NCBI GenBank assembly: GCA_910587815.1
Contig: CAJUNK010000008.1
Coordinates: 38,312 to 102,311, forward strand
Length of the DNA: 64,000 nt
Direction: 5' to 3'
DNA from: Candidatus Gastranaerophilales bacterium
GTDB lineage: Bacteria; Cyanobacteriota; Vampirovibrionia; Gastranaerophilales; Gastranaerophilaceae
In this document: piece by piece, positions 52,872 to 61,690 of the stretch
Position numbering within the stretch: the stretch's first letter is position 1
Layout: every line of letters starts with the position of its first letter
Notes under the pieces: model-generated
The model's input: only the letters and a program-made list of their open reading frames with translations
What the model was told of the DNA's origin: nothing
The model's database searches: none
Made by a program: the position numbers and the translations under genes

Positions 52872-53060
52872 ATGGAACGCAAATTATTCAGGTCTGGAGG
52901 GGGCTGGGCCCTTTTTATAAACTCTACAATCTTAAAACTTTTAAAAATAAATCCGGAAAAAGATAAAGTAGAATATATTGTAGAAAATGATGTTTTGAAA
53001 ATTAAAAAAGCCGCACCTGATGCTGAATCTGAAAAATCAGCAAAAGATACGGCAAAATAA
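52872..53060 (+). CDS. AbrB/MazE-like small DNA-binding protein
   Basis: A 62-residue protein from MERKLFRSGGGWALFINSTI with a swapped-hairpin pattern (LLKINPEKDKVEYIVENDVL) and a polar tail. Similar layout to the AbrB-like protein at 17521-17706 but not closely alike. Antitoxin-type or regulator; no toxin adjacent on this strand. Confidence 0.55.
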   Translation: MERKLFRSGGGWALFINSTILKLLKINPEKDKVEYIVENDVLKIKKAAPDAESEKSAKDTAK

Positions 53061-53075
53061 AATTATAATCTTTAT

Positions 53076-54041
53076 TTACACTTTCAAAATCACCTTCAAG
53101 GTATCTTTTTGACGATTTAATTCAAAACCTCTTATCCCATCTTCAAATGGTAAAATCTTTGTAATGAGAGGTTTTACATCTATTGCACCACGCTCTAAAA
53201 GGCGCATCACAGGGGCAAATTGACCGCATCTGGACCCTACTACAGTGATTTCATTAATCACAACAGGGGCAAGGTTCAAACCTTCATTTGCTGCAATTGT
53301 GCTTTTTAAAACAAGTATTCCCCTTGGTTTTACAAGGTTTAGGGATGTTTCAAACCCTCCTTTGGAGCCTGTAGCCTCAATTACAACGTCAAAAAATTGT
53401 CTTAAACCCGCTGTATCTTCTAAAAGCAGGGTTTTATTACCGGCAGATGCAGAAATATCAAGCTTGTTTTGATGTTTTCCAATGTGTGTAATATCAATAT
53501 TTAAAGCCCCCAAAACAAGTGCAATTGAAAGCCCCAGTTTTCCGTCTCCCAAAAGTGCCACTTTATCTGTAGGTTTTATATGCACCTGTTCAATTATTTC
53601 ATAAGCAGCAGCTAAAGGTTCAATAAATACAGCCTCCTCATCAGATACATTTTCAGGAATTTCAAGTAAATTTGAAACAGGAAGAGTAAAATATTCGCTA
53701 AAACACCCCTCTTTTTGCCAAATACCAAGAGTTCCCCTGTTTGGGCAGTGTCTTTCTAAGCCCCTAGCGCACCATGTGCATTTTTTACATCCTGCATTGA
53801 TTTCTCCCACAACCCTTTTACCTATCCAGCCTTCATCTTGGCTGTTAAATACATCCTGCACCACTCCTGTAAATTCATGGCCTAAAACACCTTTGTAGCC
53901 CATATATCCTTTTGTTATTTCTTCATCTGTGTTGCAAATGCCGCAAAGTGTTGTTTTTATTAGGGCATCACCTGCTTTCATTGTGGGTTCTTTATAGTTT
54001 TCATCCAATTTTAAGCCATTATCAAAAATCAATGCTTTCAT
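53076..54041 (-). CDS. Zinc-dependent medium-chain alcohol dehydrogenase
   Basis: A 321-residue MDR protein: catalytic zinc ligands CGICNTD and GHEFTGVV, structural zinc lobe CKKCTWCARGLERHC, and a Rossmann region (VALLGDGKLGLSIALVLG). Family members oxidise alcohols or polyols; substrate unknown. It begins 2 bp after trxB ends and is likely co-transcribed, but the metabolic link is unclear. Confidence 0.9.
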   Translation of the reverse strand: MKALIFDNGLKLDENYKEPTMKAGDALIKTTLCGICNTDEEITKGYMGYKGVLGHEFTGVVQDVFNSQDEGWIGKRVVGEINAGCKKCTWCARGLERHCPNRGTLGIWQKEGCFSEYFTLPVSNLLEIPENVSDEEAVFIEPLAAAYEIIEQVHIKPTDKVALLGDGKLGLSIALVLGALNIDITHIGKHQNKLDISASAGNKTLLLEDTAGLRQFFDVVIEATGSKGGFETSLNLVKPRGILVLKSTIAANEGLNLAPVVINEITVVGSRCGQFAPVMRLLERGAIDVKPLITKILPFEDGIRGFELNRQKDTLKVILKV

Positions 54042-54043
54042 AT

Positions 54044-55003
54044 TTATCCTTCCATAACGCTTGCTGCGGTTGTTTTCAGTTCTTCAACGTATTTTGATGC
54101 TGCCACGCCTGCAATTGCACCATCTGCAACAGCTGTAATTACTTGCCTTAGCGGAGTTACACGCACATCTCCTACTGCAAATACACCCATAGTGCTTGTT
54201 CTCATGGTATCATCTACCTTGATAAATCCACGCTCATTCTGCATTATCTGCCCTGAAAACCCTTGAACATTAGGTGTAAAACCTATATATGGGAATATTC
54301 CATCCACTGATAAATCAGTTATTTCTTTTGTGTTAACATTTTGAACTTTAATGCTTCCCACACACCCTTCTGCATTTGAATTAATTTCAAGCGGAATGGT
54401 ATCATAAATAAATTCAAGTTTGTTGTTCTGAAATGCGCGTTCTTGCACAATTTTATCTGCACGAAGCTCATCGCGCCTATGAATTATGTAAACTTTTTTT
54501 GCAAATTTTGTAAGATAACCCGCTTCTTCAATTGCGGCGTTTCCACCGCCTACAACTGCAACGGTTTTATCTCTGTAAAAAGCCCCATCGCAAACCGCAC
54601 AATAACTCACCCCTTTTCCAATGTGTTCAATTTCACCCTTTATACCAAGCTTAGAGGCGCTTGCACCGGTTGCAATGATAACGGTTCTTGCCTTATACTC
54701 GTTTTTTAATGTTTTTATTGTTTTGATGTCTGAAACAAGGTCAATTTCTTGAATTTCTTCCATCATAAATTTTGGAATGTTAAATTTATCTATATGTTTT
54801 TCAAATTTTTCTGCAAGTTCCCATCCTTCAATAGAATCAAACCCAAGGTAATTTTCTATTTCAAGATAATTTACAGGCTGGCCGCCAAGGGTGGATGTAT
54901 CAATTATTGCAACATCTAAATTACCTCTTTTAGCATACATTGCAGCACTCATCCCCGCAGGGCCACCTCCCAAAACTATAGTATCAAATATTTTACCACT
55001 CAT
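54044..55003 (-). CDS. trxB: Thioredoxin reductase
   Basis: A 319-residue flavoprotein. FAD motif GGGPAGMSAAMYAKR, redox centre YCAVCDGAFY near residue 136, NADP domain GGGNAAIEEAGYL, and GVFAVGDVR. It reduces thioredoxin with NADPH. Its start overlaps the previous gene's end by 11 bases. Confidence 0.95.
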   Translation of the reverse strand: MSGKIFDTIVLGGGPAGMSAAMYAKRGNLDVAIIDTSTLGGQPVNYLEIENYLGFDSIEGWELAEKFEKHIDKFNIPKFMMEEIQEIDLVSDIKTIKTLKNEYKARTVIIATGASASKLGIKGEIEHIGKGVSYCAVCDGAFYRDKTVAVVGGGNAAIEEAGYLTKFAKKVYIIHRRDELRADKIVQERAFQNNKLEFIYDTIPLEINSNAEGCVGSIKVQNVNTKEITDLSVDGIFPYIGFTPNVQGFSGQIMQNERGFIKVDDTMRTSTMGVFAVGDVRVTPLRQVITAVADGAIAGVAASKYVEELKTTAASVMEG

Positions 55004-55505
55004 TTATTTTGCTCTCTCCTGATATTTTTTGTCCTATTACAACATATTTTACTACATCTTTAGATATTAGTTTATTATCTTCATATTTTTCAATAATAAA
55101 GGTATCAAAACCTTTAAAAACATTATTATCCAGCACAAATTCAGGGCTCTCCCTTTGAATATATTTATATTTCCCTGATTTTTCCTCTTTGACTCTTTGA
55201 AATTTTAATGTTTTGCCATCAAAATCACCATTTTTTGATTCAATTTGAATTGAAGATTTTGCGCCGGTGATTGCGTTTTCAAGTACTAAGACGTTTGCTG
55301 CCCCTGAAAGGTTCCAAATATCTACACTTAATTTGTTAAACTTTGAAGGATTGTTTGAATGCTGCATTTTTGATATAACTCTCCAAGTGCCAAAAAAACC
55401 TTTTGGTATGGCATCAAAAGTGGTGCCGCCCTTTAGTGTTTCAGCAAAAGAAAATTGGAGAGCAAAGGCAAAATAGATGAAAATCAAAAATATTTTTATG
55501 CGCAT
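54993..55505 (-). CDS. Secreted unknown protein
   Basis: A 170-residue protein with a signal peptide (MRIKIFLIFIYFAFALQFSF, cleaved after FAE) and a beta-rich mature part (GTWRVISKMQHSNNPSKF, FDGKTLKFQRVKEE). First gene of the trxB operon. No family recognised; a lipocalin-like fold would fit the alternating strands, as a guess. Confidence 0.6.
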   Translation of the reverse strand: MRIKIFLIFIYFAFALQFSFAETLKGGTTFDAIPKGFFGTWRVISKMQHSNNPSKFNKLSVDIWNLSGAANVLVLENAITGAKSSIQIESKNGDFDGKTLKFQRVKEEKSGKYKYIQRESPEFVLDNNVFKGFDTFIIEKYEDNKLISKDVVKYVVIGQKISGESKINEW

Positions 55506-55584
55506 AAAAATATTTTAAGAAAGATTCTAAAAAAAGAAAATTAATGAGAAGGATAAATTAGTATTATAAAATGATTTTAAATAT

Positions 55585-55617
55585 AAAAATGCGTCTTGAT
55601 AAATTAAACAAGACGCA
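55585..55617 (-). terminator. Rho-independent terminator after the radical SAM gene
   Basis: Perfect 9-bp stem TGCGTCTTG/CAAGACGCA (55590-55617) followed on the minus strand by a T run, 39 bp past the stop at 55656. Confidence 0.8.
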
Positions 55618-55655
55618 AAAATAACAAAAGGTATGTAATTGTTTTATCTTAAAAC

Positions 55656-56534
55656 TTATGACCAGCTGTTGCAAAAGGCCTTGGTGCCGTTTTCAACACA
55701 GGTAAAACATTTTTCTGTATCAAGGTAAACTTTTCTAGAAAAACTTTCCATAGTGGCACCTGTGCGTGCTCTAAAATCGTTACACAATATAGGGCAGCAA
55801 AATACACCCTTAGAGCTTACAATTCTTGAATTTGAACAATCAAGCATATTTTCATCAAAATTGTTAGTTTCCACCTGCTCAAATGTATTAGAATCAGGAT
55901 TGAAATATGGAATAATTTTTAAATTTATATCTTCAAATTCAAAATCTATTTTGTTTAACATATTTTTAAAACCATTAAACAATTCTTCCCTGGGCTCATT
56001 GTAGTAGTTTACAGTAGAAATTATTGGGTTAAATTCATATTTATAAAGACTCTGAATTGCAAGAAGAGCTTTTCTATAACTGCCACGACCCCTTATTTCA
56101 TCATTTTTTTGTTCATTATAATGGTCCATGCTTATTCTATAGATTGTTTCAAAACTTGATTCATCATCAATTTTTCTTAAAAAACGGGCTTTTTTATCAT
56201 TTATCATAGTGCCGTTTGTCATAACAGTAACATTTGAAAATTTTAAACATAATCTTAAAATAGTATTAAAATCAGGATGCAGCATAGGTTCGCCCCCTGT
56301 TAAGTAAATACATTTTAAGTTTTCTTTTTTAGATAAAATTAAAGATTGTTTTATTTTATCAAGATGTATGAAATCTTTTTCTTGTTTATAAGGATTTCTT
56401 TTGATATAACAATGACTACATTTTAAATTGCAATTTTTTGTTGTTAATTCAAAAAATAAATTATTAAGCTCTTTCATTTTTACTTCAGGCGCCTGCATAA
56501 ATGTCGCCCTTACAGCATTTTGAGTGTTTTGCAT
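55656..56534 (-). CDS. Radical SAM protein with SPASM-like C-terminal cysteines
   Basis: A 292-residue protein. The cluster motif CNLKCSHC near residue 35 binds the 4Fe-4S/SAM; LTGGEPMLHPDF follows. C-terminal cysteines (CCPILCND and CFTCVENGTKAFC) could bind a second cluster, as in peptide-modifying enzymes. Stand-alone in its unit; no precursor peptide gene was found next to it. Function unknown beyond the superfamily. Confidence 0.85.
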   Translation of the reverse strand: MQNTQNAVRATFMQAPEVKMKELNNLFFELTTKNCNLKCSHCYIKRNPYKQEKDFIHLDKIKQSLILSKKENLKCIYLTGGEPMLHPDFNTILRLCLKFSNVTVMTNGTMINDKKARFLRKIDDESSFETIYRISMDHYNEQKNDEIRGRGSYRKALLAIQSLYKYEFNPIISTVNYYNEPREELFNGFKNMLNKIDFEFEDINLKIIPYFNPDSNTFEQVETNNFDENMLDCSNSRIVSSKGVFCCPILCNDFRARTGATMESFSRKVYLDTEKCFTCVENGTKAFCNSWS

Positions 56535-56679
56535 TGATTTTCCATTCCTTAAAAAGTCTAACTTTACAAAACTTATTTTATATTTTCATCAAAAAAATAA
56601 TATTACCTTTTTGGGTAATGAGCAGGTGTAAAAATAAAAAATAAAAATGTATATTTAAAAATATTTCAAAACATGCAAT

Positions 56680-56713
56680 AAAAAATGACCGACAGATGTT
56701 TTTGCCGGTCATT
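56680..56713 (-). terminator. Rho-independent terminator after pilO
   Basis: Minus-strand stem AATGACCG/CGGTCATT followed by TTTTT, 24 bp past the pilO stop. Confidence 0.85.
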
Positions 56714-56736
56714 TCTAGTCTACAATTTAAACTTTT

Positions 56737-57375
56737 TTAAGGAAGAGCTGGAGCCATTGGTTGAGCGCCACCTTTTGGAACCTGAACAGATGTTGGAGCA
56801 CCAGGTGTTTTTGTGTATAATCTAACTTTCACATTTGAAATTAAGATAGTTCTATCTTTTTCCCAAGGCTGCATTTCAACTTCTGCAAGATAATTTAGAT
56901 TTGAATCTTTCATAAGCCCTCTAAAGAAGTTTTGCAGTTGTGCGTATGTTCCAACAGCCACAATTGAAAGTTCGCATACATTATAATCAGAAATATGTGC
57001 AGCATAGATGCGGTCTTCTTCAGGCTGATAGTTATAATCAATTGATCTTATTCTAATACCTGAATTTTGTGCAATTGTTAATACGATTTCAAACAAAGGA
57101 GCAAATGATGCTTCTCCACTAAATTGTGCACCTTCAAGCTCATATATTTTTTTGCCTTCTTGAATTGTAGTTTTTGTTCTGCTTGAAGCTTCTGCCTGCA
57201 ATCTTAAATTATTAAGTTGTGATTCTTTTTCGCTCAATAATTTTCTTGCACTATTTGTTTCAACAATTTTATTGTATGTTTCTGTTGCACGCGGAGGAAT
57301 AAAATATATACCAGCCACAAATGCTACAATTACCAATATGATATAGACAAAGTTATCCTTAACTATCTGAAACAT
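56737..57375 (-). CDS. pilO: Type IV pilus alignment protein PilO
   Basis: A 212-residue protein: short cytoplasmic start, a membrane helix at about 9-27 (FVYIILVIVAFVAGIYF), a coiled coil and a ferredoxin-like PilO domain (SIVAVGTYAQLQNFFRGLM). The C-terminus is Pro/Ala-rich. Works with PilM/N in the inner-membrane alignment complex. It starts 20 bp after the PilM-PilN gene. Confidence 0.85.
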   Translation of the reverse strand: MFQIVKDNFVYIILVIVAFVAGIYFIPPRATETYNKIVETNSARKLLSEKESQLNNLRLQAEASSRTKTTIQEGKKIYELEGAQFSGEASFAPLFEIVLTIAQNSGIRIRSIDYNYQPEEDRIYAAHISDYNVCELSIVAVGTYAQLQNFFRGLMKDSNLNYLAEVEMQPWEKDRTILISNVKVRLYTKTPGAPTSVQVPKGGAQPMAPALP

Positions 57376-57395
57376 TTTTGAATTTTTCCTTATTT

Positions 57396-59078
57396 TTAGT
57401 TCATATCAACCGGTTCTAATTTTGGAAGAACAGGAGGAGCTATTGTAGCACCTGCGGGTCTTTGAGAACCTGATGAATTTGGTAGTTGTTGATTTTGTGA
57501 ATCTTGATTATCAGCTGTGCCCTTCAAAGACTTTGGAGAAGCAATGTTTGCGATTTCAAAATCAAAAATCTTTTTAGTATCATTTATATCTAAATCCATT
57601 TCATCTAATGGACCTGTTACTACTTGAAGCCTGTTTAATTTAATACTTGACTGAGGTGAAATAACTTTCAGGCTCTTATAATAACCATAAATATCGTTTA
57701 TTGTTGTTGATATACCTTCAACAGCCACTTTGTTGCCATCTTTATTGTAATAATATGTTAACCAAAGGTTTGTTGGTATATCTGATGCCAAAGAATCATA
57801 AAAACTTATAGCCTGTTTATTTGCAGCCATTATTTCATTGACAATTGAATCAATGTCCACAACTCCGCCTTGGTTTTGGAATTCTTTGATGTTGGTTTCT
57901 GCTGTAGTTGTTCTTGTTTTATAATCTTGCAGGTTTCTATCCTGAATGTTTGTAACAACACGTAGAAGCCCTACAATCATAAAGCCTATAAACAATATTG
58001 CAAAGAATATTAAGAATGATACACCCCTTACAAAATCAGGTGTAACAAGTATTTCCTTATCAAGGAACATAAATGTTGCATACAAGGTTTGTTGGCTTGC
58101 AGCTCCGCGTCCCAAAATATTCAATACAAGGAAATCTGACATTTGACTATTAGCAGCACCCAAAGCAGAAAGCGTGATAGAAGAAGCTTCCTTGCTTGTA
58201 ATTTCAGGTGCAACATCCACAAAAGGACGTTTTGCATATTTATTACAATCAATTGTTTCTATTTTTTCATCAAATATAATTTGTGTTTTTAATACTTCTG
58301 CGCAAATATCATCTGCCTGAGAAACAATTAATAGTTTCTTTGCAGGATAATTTGGAAGAATTTGTGAAACAGAAGTAGTGATTGCCTGATATGCTTCCTC
58401 ATAAGAGAAAGATTTAATCGCAAGAGGCACTTCTTGATAATCAACAAGTCTTGTTCCAACTAAAGAGAAGATTGCATAACTGTTTGTATTAATTAACAAT
58501 ACATTCCAGCTATAATTTTCTGCAATTTCCTGAGAACAAATATTTGAGAAATAAACACCTCTCAAAATTGCACTGTATGATGATTCTATACCTACAAGGT
58601 TTGAACCAATATCAGCAAACACATCTTTTATTTCATCAACAACCGTTTTTTGGAATGATGCATAAACAATGTGTCTTGTATCAGTGTTTGCATTTGTGTT
58701 GATATCAAGCCAAGCAGAAACAGGTTCTACTCTTTTGAATATATAGGATTCTTCTGCTTTTGCAAGAATAGCATTGCTAATTGCATCTTCTCCTATAATC
58801 AAAGGCAGATTCATAAAGTCAAAATGTACATTTGGCAGTGTCAAAAATACGTTTGACTTCGGATTGATATCCAATTCATTGAATAAATCTATTACAGCAC
58901 CTTTGAATGCACCGTAATCCTGAATTTCCCTTGTTGAGAAATTGTACTCAATGAACCTGCGTCCATACTTGATTACCTGATTTGATTTCCTATCAGTAAT
59001 GAGAACTTCTACACCAATGTTTGGTGTAACTGAAATTCCAACTATTTGTTTGTGTGTTGTACCGGCAAAATTAAACAT
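57396..59078 (-). CDS. pilM: PilM-PilN fusion, type IV pilus alignment protein
   Basis: A 560-residue protein. Residues 1-310 have the actin-like PilM pattern (FMNLPLIIGEDAISNAILAK, WNVLLINTNSYAIFSLVGT). A short FLVLNILGRG segment, a membrane helix at 351-375 and a PilN-like periplasmic part follow (about 380-510), then a low-complexity Gln/Ser/Pro tail. In most bacteria PilM and PilN are separate. Cytoplasmic PilM joined to membrane PilN fits the known contact between the two. The match is by layout, so sub-family is not certain. Confidence 0.75.
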   Translation of the reverse strand: MFNFAGTTHKQIVGISVTPNIGVEVLITDRKSNQVIKYGRRFIEYNFSTREIQDYGAFKGAVIDLFNELDINPKSNVFLTLPNVHFDFMNLPLIIGEDAISNAILAKAEESYIFKRVEPVSAWLDINTNANTDTRHIVYASFQKTVVDEIKDVFADIGSNLVGIESSYSAILRGVYFSNICSQEIAENYSWNVLLINTNSYAIFSLVGTRLVDYQEVPLAIKSFSYEEAYQAITTSVSQILPNYPAKKLLIVSQADDICAEVLKTQIIFDEKIETIDCNKYAKRPFVDVAPEITSKEASSITLSALGAANSQMSDFLVLNILGRGAASQQTLYATFMFLDKEILVTPDFVRGVSFLIFFAILFIGFMIVGLLRVVTNIQDRNLQDYKTRTTTAETNIKEFQNQGGVVDIDSIVNEIMAANKQAISFYDSLASDIPTNLWLTYYYNKDGNKVAVEGISTTINDIYGYYKSLKVISPQSSIKLNRLQVVTGPLDEMDLDINDTKKIFDFEIANIASPKSLKGTADNQDSQNQQLPNSSGSQRPAGATIAPPVLPKLEPVDMN

Positions 59079-59195
59079 TGCTCATTTTTTCTTTTTTAAC
59101 TCTAATCATACTTATATATGAAATTTATAATACAATAATTAAAGTGATTGGGAAACAATTTTAACAAAAAATACAATATATGGAGTATAAAAAGC

Positions 59196-59951
59196 ATGAA
59201 AAATTACATTTGGGGAAAAAATGCAGTACTTGAAGCATTATCAAAAAACCCTAAAAGAATCAATAAAATTTACATTTCAAAAAATATTGGGCTAGACAAC
59301 AGATTAAAAAAAATCAAAGAATTAGCCCTTAATAATTCCGTAATAATCCAATTTACAAATCTTAATAAATATTTAGAAATTATAAAAGAAGAAACAGGCG
59401 AAGATATTAATCTGCAAGGTGTTGTAGCATCAGTTTCACCTGTTGAATATATTTCCTTGGAAAATTTTATAGAGCATGCCCCAAAAGACAAATTCAAAAA
59501 ACTTGTAATATTAGATGGCGTATCAGACCCGCATAATTTTGGTGCAATAATAAGAACCATGGCAGCAGCAGGATATGACGGGATATTAATTGGTAATCAT
59601 AGAAGTTGTCCTGTTACACCAGTTGTTGAAAAAACATCAGCAGGCGCTGTAAATCACATTCCAATAATAAAAGCAAATAGTCTGTCTGGTGCTGTTGATT
59701 ATTTAAAGAATAACGACTGGTGGATAATTGCCTTAGATATGAACAATAGTGATAATTATTTTGACATTAATTATAAAGATATGAATTTTGCCCTAGTCCT
59801 TGGCGCAGAAGGCGATGGTATTTCAAAAACTCTTTTGAACAAGGCAGATTTTAAAATAAAAGTACCATCACAATTTGAATCATTGAATGTAGCATCATGC
59901 GCTGCTGTTGTTATATATGAAACAGTTAGACAAACAGAATATTCAAAATAA
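59196..59951 (+). CDS. rlmB: 23S rRNA 2'-O-ribose methyltransferase RlmB-like (TrmH family)
   Basis: A 251-residue protein from MKNYIWGKNAVLEAL (GGAG 13 bases upstream). Residues 1-75 are the substrate-binding domain; the SPOUT domain holds LDGVSDPHNFGAIIRTMAAA, LVLGAEGDGIS and VPSQFESLNVASCAAV. It methylates ribose in rRNA or tRNA; RlmB is the best guess. It precedes rpoD, 63 bp away. Confidence 0.9.
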   Translation: MKNYIWGKNAVLEALSKNPKRINKIYISKNIGLDNRLKKIKELALNNSVIIQFTNLNKYLEIIKEETGEDINLQGVVASVSPVEYISLENFIEHAPKDKFKKLVILDGVSDPHNFGAIIRTMAAAGYDGILIGNHRSCPVTPVVEKTSAGAVNHIPIIKANSLSGAVDYLKNNDWWIIALDMNNSDNYFDINYKDMNFALVLGAEGDGISKTLLNKADFKIKVPSQFESLNVASCAAVVIYETVRQTEYSK

Positions 59952-59961
59952 TATTATATAT

Positions 59962-59990
59962 TTGGGCAAATTTGAAAAATAAGTTATAAT
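59962..59990 (+). promoter_or_regulatory. Promoter of rpoD
   Basis: TTGGGC (59962-59967), 17 bases, TATAAT (59985-59990); an AGGAGAG Shine-Dalgarno follows at about 60003-60009 ahead of the ATG at 60015. Confidence 0.6.
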
Positions 59991-60014
59991 GGCTTTATCT
60001 TTTAGGAGAGACCA

Positions 60015-61010
60015 ATGAAAACAAAAGCACAAAATAAAAATAAAGATTTTGAAGAAATTGAAGAACAAACAGAAGAAAATGAAGACATTCTAAATTCTGA
60101 TGATGAAAATGAAGTTATAGATGTCAATAAACAAGAAAAAGTTGACTATAAAAGTGTTATAGCAGACGATTCTGTGAAAATTTATTTGCAGCAAATAGGA
60201 AAAATCCCTCTCCTTTCTTATGAAGAAGAAATGGTTGTTGCAAAAGAAATTAAAGAAAACAATTCTACAAAAGCAAAAGAAACACTGGTTAGTTCAAATT
60301 TAAGACTTGTTGTAAGTATTGCAAAAAAATATATAGGCCGCGGTCTTTCTTTTCTTGATTTAATTCAGGAAGGAAATATGGGTTTAATGAAAGCTGCTGA
60401 GAAATTTGATTACACAAAAGGATACAAATTTTCAACCTATGCAACCTGGTGGATTCAACAATCTATCACAAGAGGCATTGCCGATAAATCAAGAATGATA
60501 AGGCTTCCTGTGCACATGATTGAAACTTTGGGAAAAATTAAAAGGGCATCAATAGAACTATCAACTGAATTAAACAGAATGCCTACAAAAGAAGAAATCG
60601 CAGCAAAAATTAACATGCCGCTATCAAAATTATCTGCTTTAATGAAATCTGCACAAAGCACGATAAGCATTGAAACACCGGCAAATCAAAAAGATGATTC
60701 ATCAAAAATTGCAGATTTTATTGTGGATGAAAGCCATTTGACCCCTGATACAAAAGTAACTCAGGAAAACCTTTTGGATGATGTACATAAAATGTTAAAT
60801 CAATTAAACCAAAAGGAAAAAGATGTTTTAATTATGCGCTATGGTTTGGATGATAACGGGCAGAAAAAAACCCTTGATGAAATTGGTACACGCTATGGTG
60901 TTTCAAGAGAAAGAATCCGTCAAATTGAAACAAGGGCTATTTCAAAACTTAAAAAACTTTGCAAAAATCAAAACCTTAGTGGAAATTTAAAAAATTATAT
61001 CGGCATGTAG
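60015..61010 (+). CDS. rpoD: Principal RNA polymerase sigma factor
   Basis: A 331-residue sigma-70 family protein. An acidic start (about 1-45), region 1.2 (DDSVKIYLQQIGKIPLLS), region 2 with FSTYATWWIQQSITRGI, region 3 and region 4 (GVSRERIRQIETRAISKL). Length and lack of a long region 1.1 fit the cyanobacterial/Gram-positive SigA style. The only sigma factor in the window. Confidence 0.94.
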   Translation: MKTKAQNKNKDFEEIEEQTEENEDILNSDDENEVIDVNKQEKVDYKSVIADDSVKIYLQQIGKIPLLSYEEEMVVAKEIKENNSTKAKETLVSSNLRLVVSIAKKYIGRGLSFLDLIQEGNMGLMKAAEKFDYTKGYKFSTYATWWIQQSITRGIADKSRMIRLPVHMIETLGKIKRASIELSTELNRMPTKEEIAAKINMPLSKLSALMKSAQSTISIETPANQKDDSSKIADFIVDESHLTPDTKVTQENLLDDVHKMLNQLNQKEKDVLIMRYGLDDNGQKKTLDEIGTRYGVSRERIRQIETRAISKLKKLCKNQNLSGNLKNYIGM

Positions 61011-61140
61011 ATTTGAAATTTTAAATGGCAAAATATTGTTATGTTAATTTTTGTAACGCTATACTTTGAAATGTTAAAGTTTGTCTAAATATTATCCGAA
61101 AAAATAATTATATTTTTTAGGATAAAAGAAAGGAAGTAAA

Positions 61141-61566
61141 ATGACAGATTTTAACATTAGCGGCATAAGCGCAGGTATCCCTGCAAGTGGTATTGGCAAA
61201 GTTAATGATGAAGAACAAGTAAAAAAATCATCATGTAAAGAAGAAGCCAAAAAGCTTGTAAAAGAAACAACCGATGAAAATGAACAGGTTGAATTACAAT
61301 GCATCGATGACAAAGACAATAACATAGAAAAATTTTGGAACAAACTAATAAGCAAAAAAGGACAATCTGGCTGGGAAGAAATAAGCAAAAGAAAACAAAA
61401 AATTCAAAACCAACAAGCTGATTTAGAAAAACAAATGATTGATGTTACCAGAGCTAAACGCCTGCTTGAATATGGACAAGCTAAAACAATAGAAGAGGCG
61501 CTTGATATGGTAGAAACCCAAAATAAGATTCAATCTGAGTTAAATAAACCGGTAGCATTAGAATAG
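61141..61566 (+). CDS. Unknown polar helical protein
   Basis: A 141-residue protein after AAAGGAAG. It begins MTDFNISGISAGIPASGIGK, a Gly/Ser-rich start, then a charged helical part (KRKQKIQNQQADLEKQMIDV) like a coiled coil. No signal peptide. The family is not recognised. A terminator lies about 90 bp after the stop. Confidence 0.6.
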   Translation: MTDFNISGISAGIPASGIGKVNDEEQVKKSSCKEEAKKLVKETTDENEQVELQCIDDKDNNIEKFWNKLISKKGQSGWEEISKRKQKIQNQQADLEKQMIDVTRAKRLLEYGQAKTIEEALDMVETQNKIQSELNKPVALE

Positions 61567-61652
61567 GATTGCCTAACTCTTTATATAACCAGTTGTTATC
61601 CTGGCAAAATTAGGTCAATTTAATTTATACTCAAAATAAGCTTGTATAAAAC

Positions 61653-61677
61653 AAAACCCTCTAAAATAGAGGGTTTT
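61653..61677. terminator. Bidirectional terminator
   Basis: The stem AAAACCCTC/GAGGGTTTT with a 7-base loop sits between two convergent genes (ending at 61566 and 61691) and can serve both. Confidence 0.85.
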
Positions 61678-61690
61678 AAATTATAAACCT

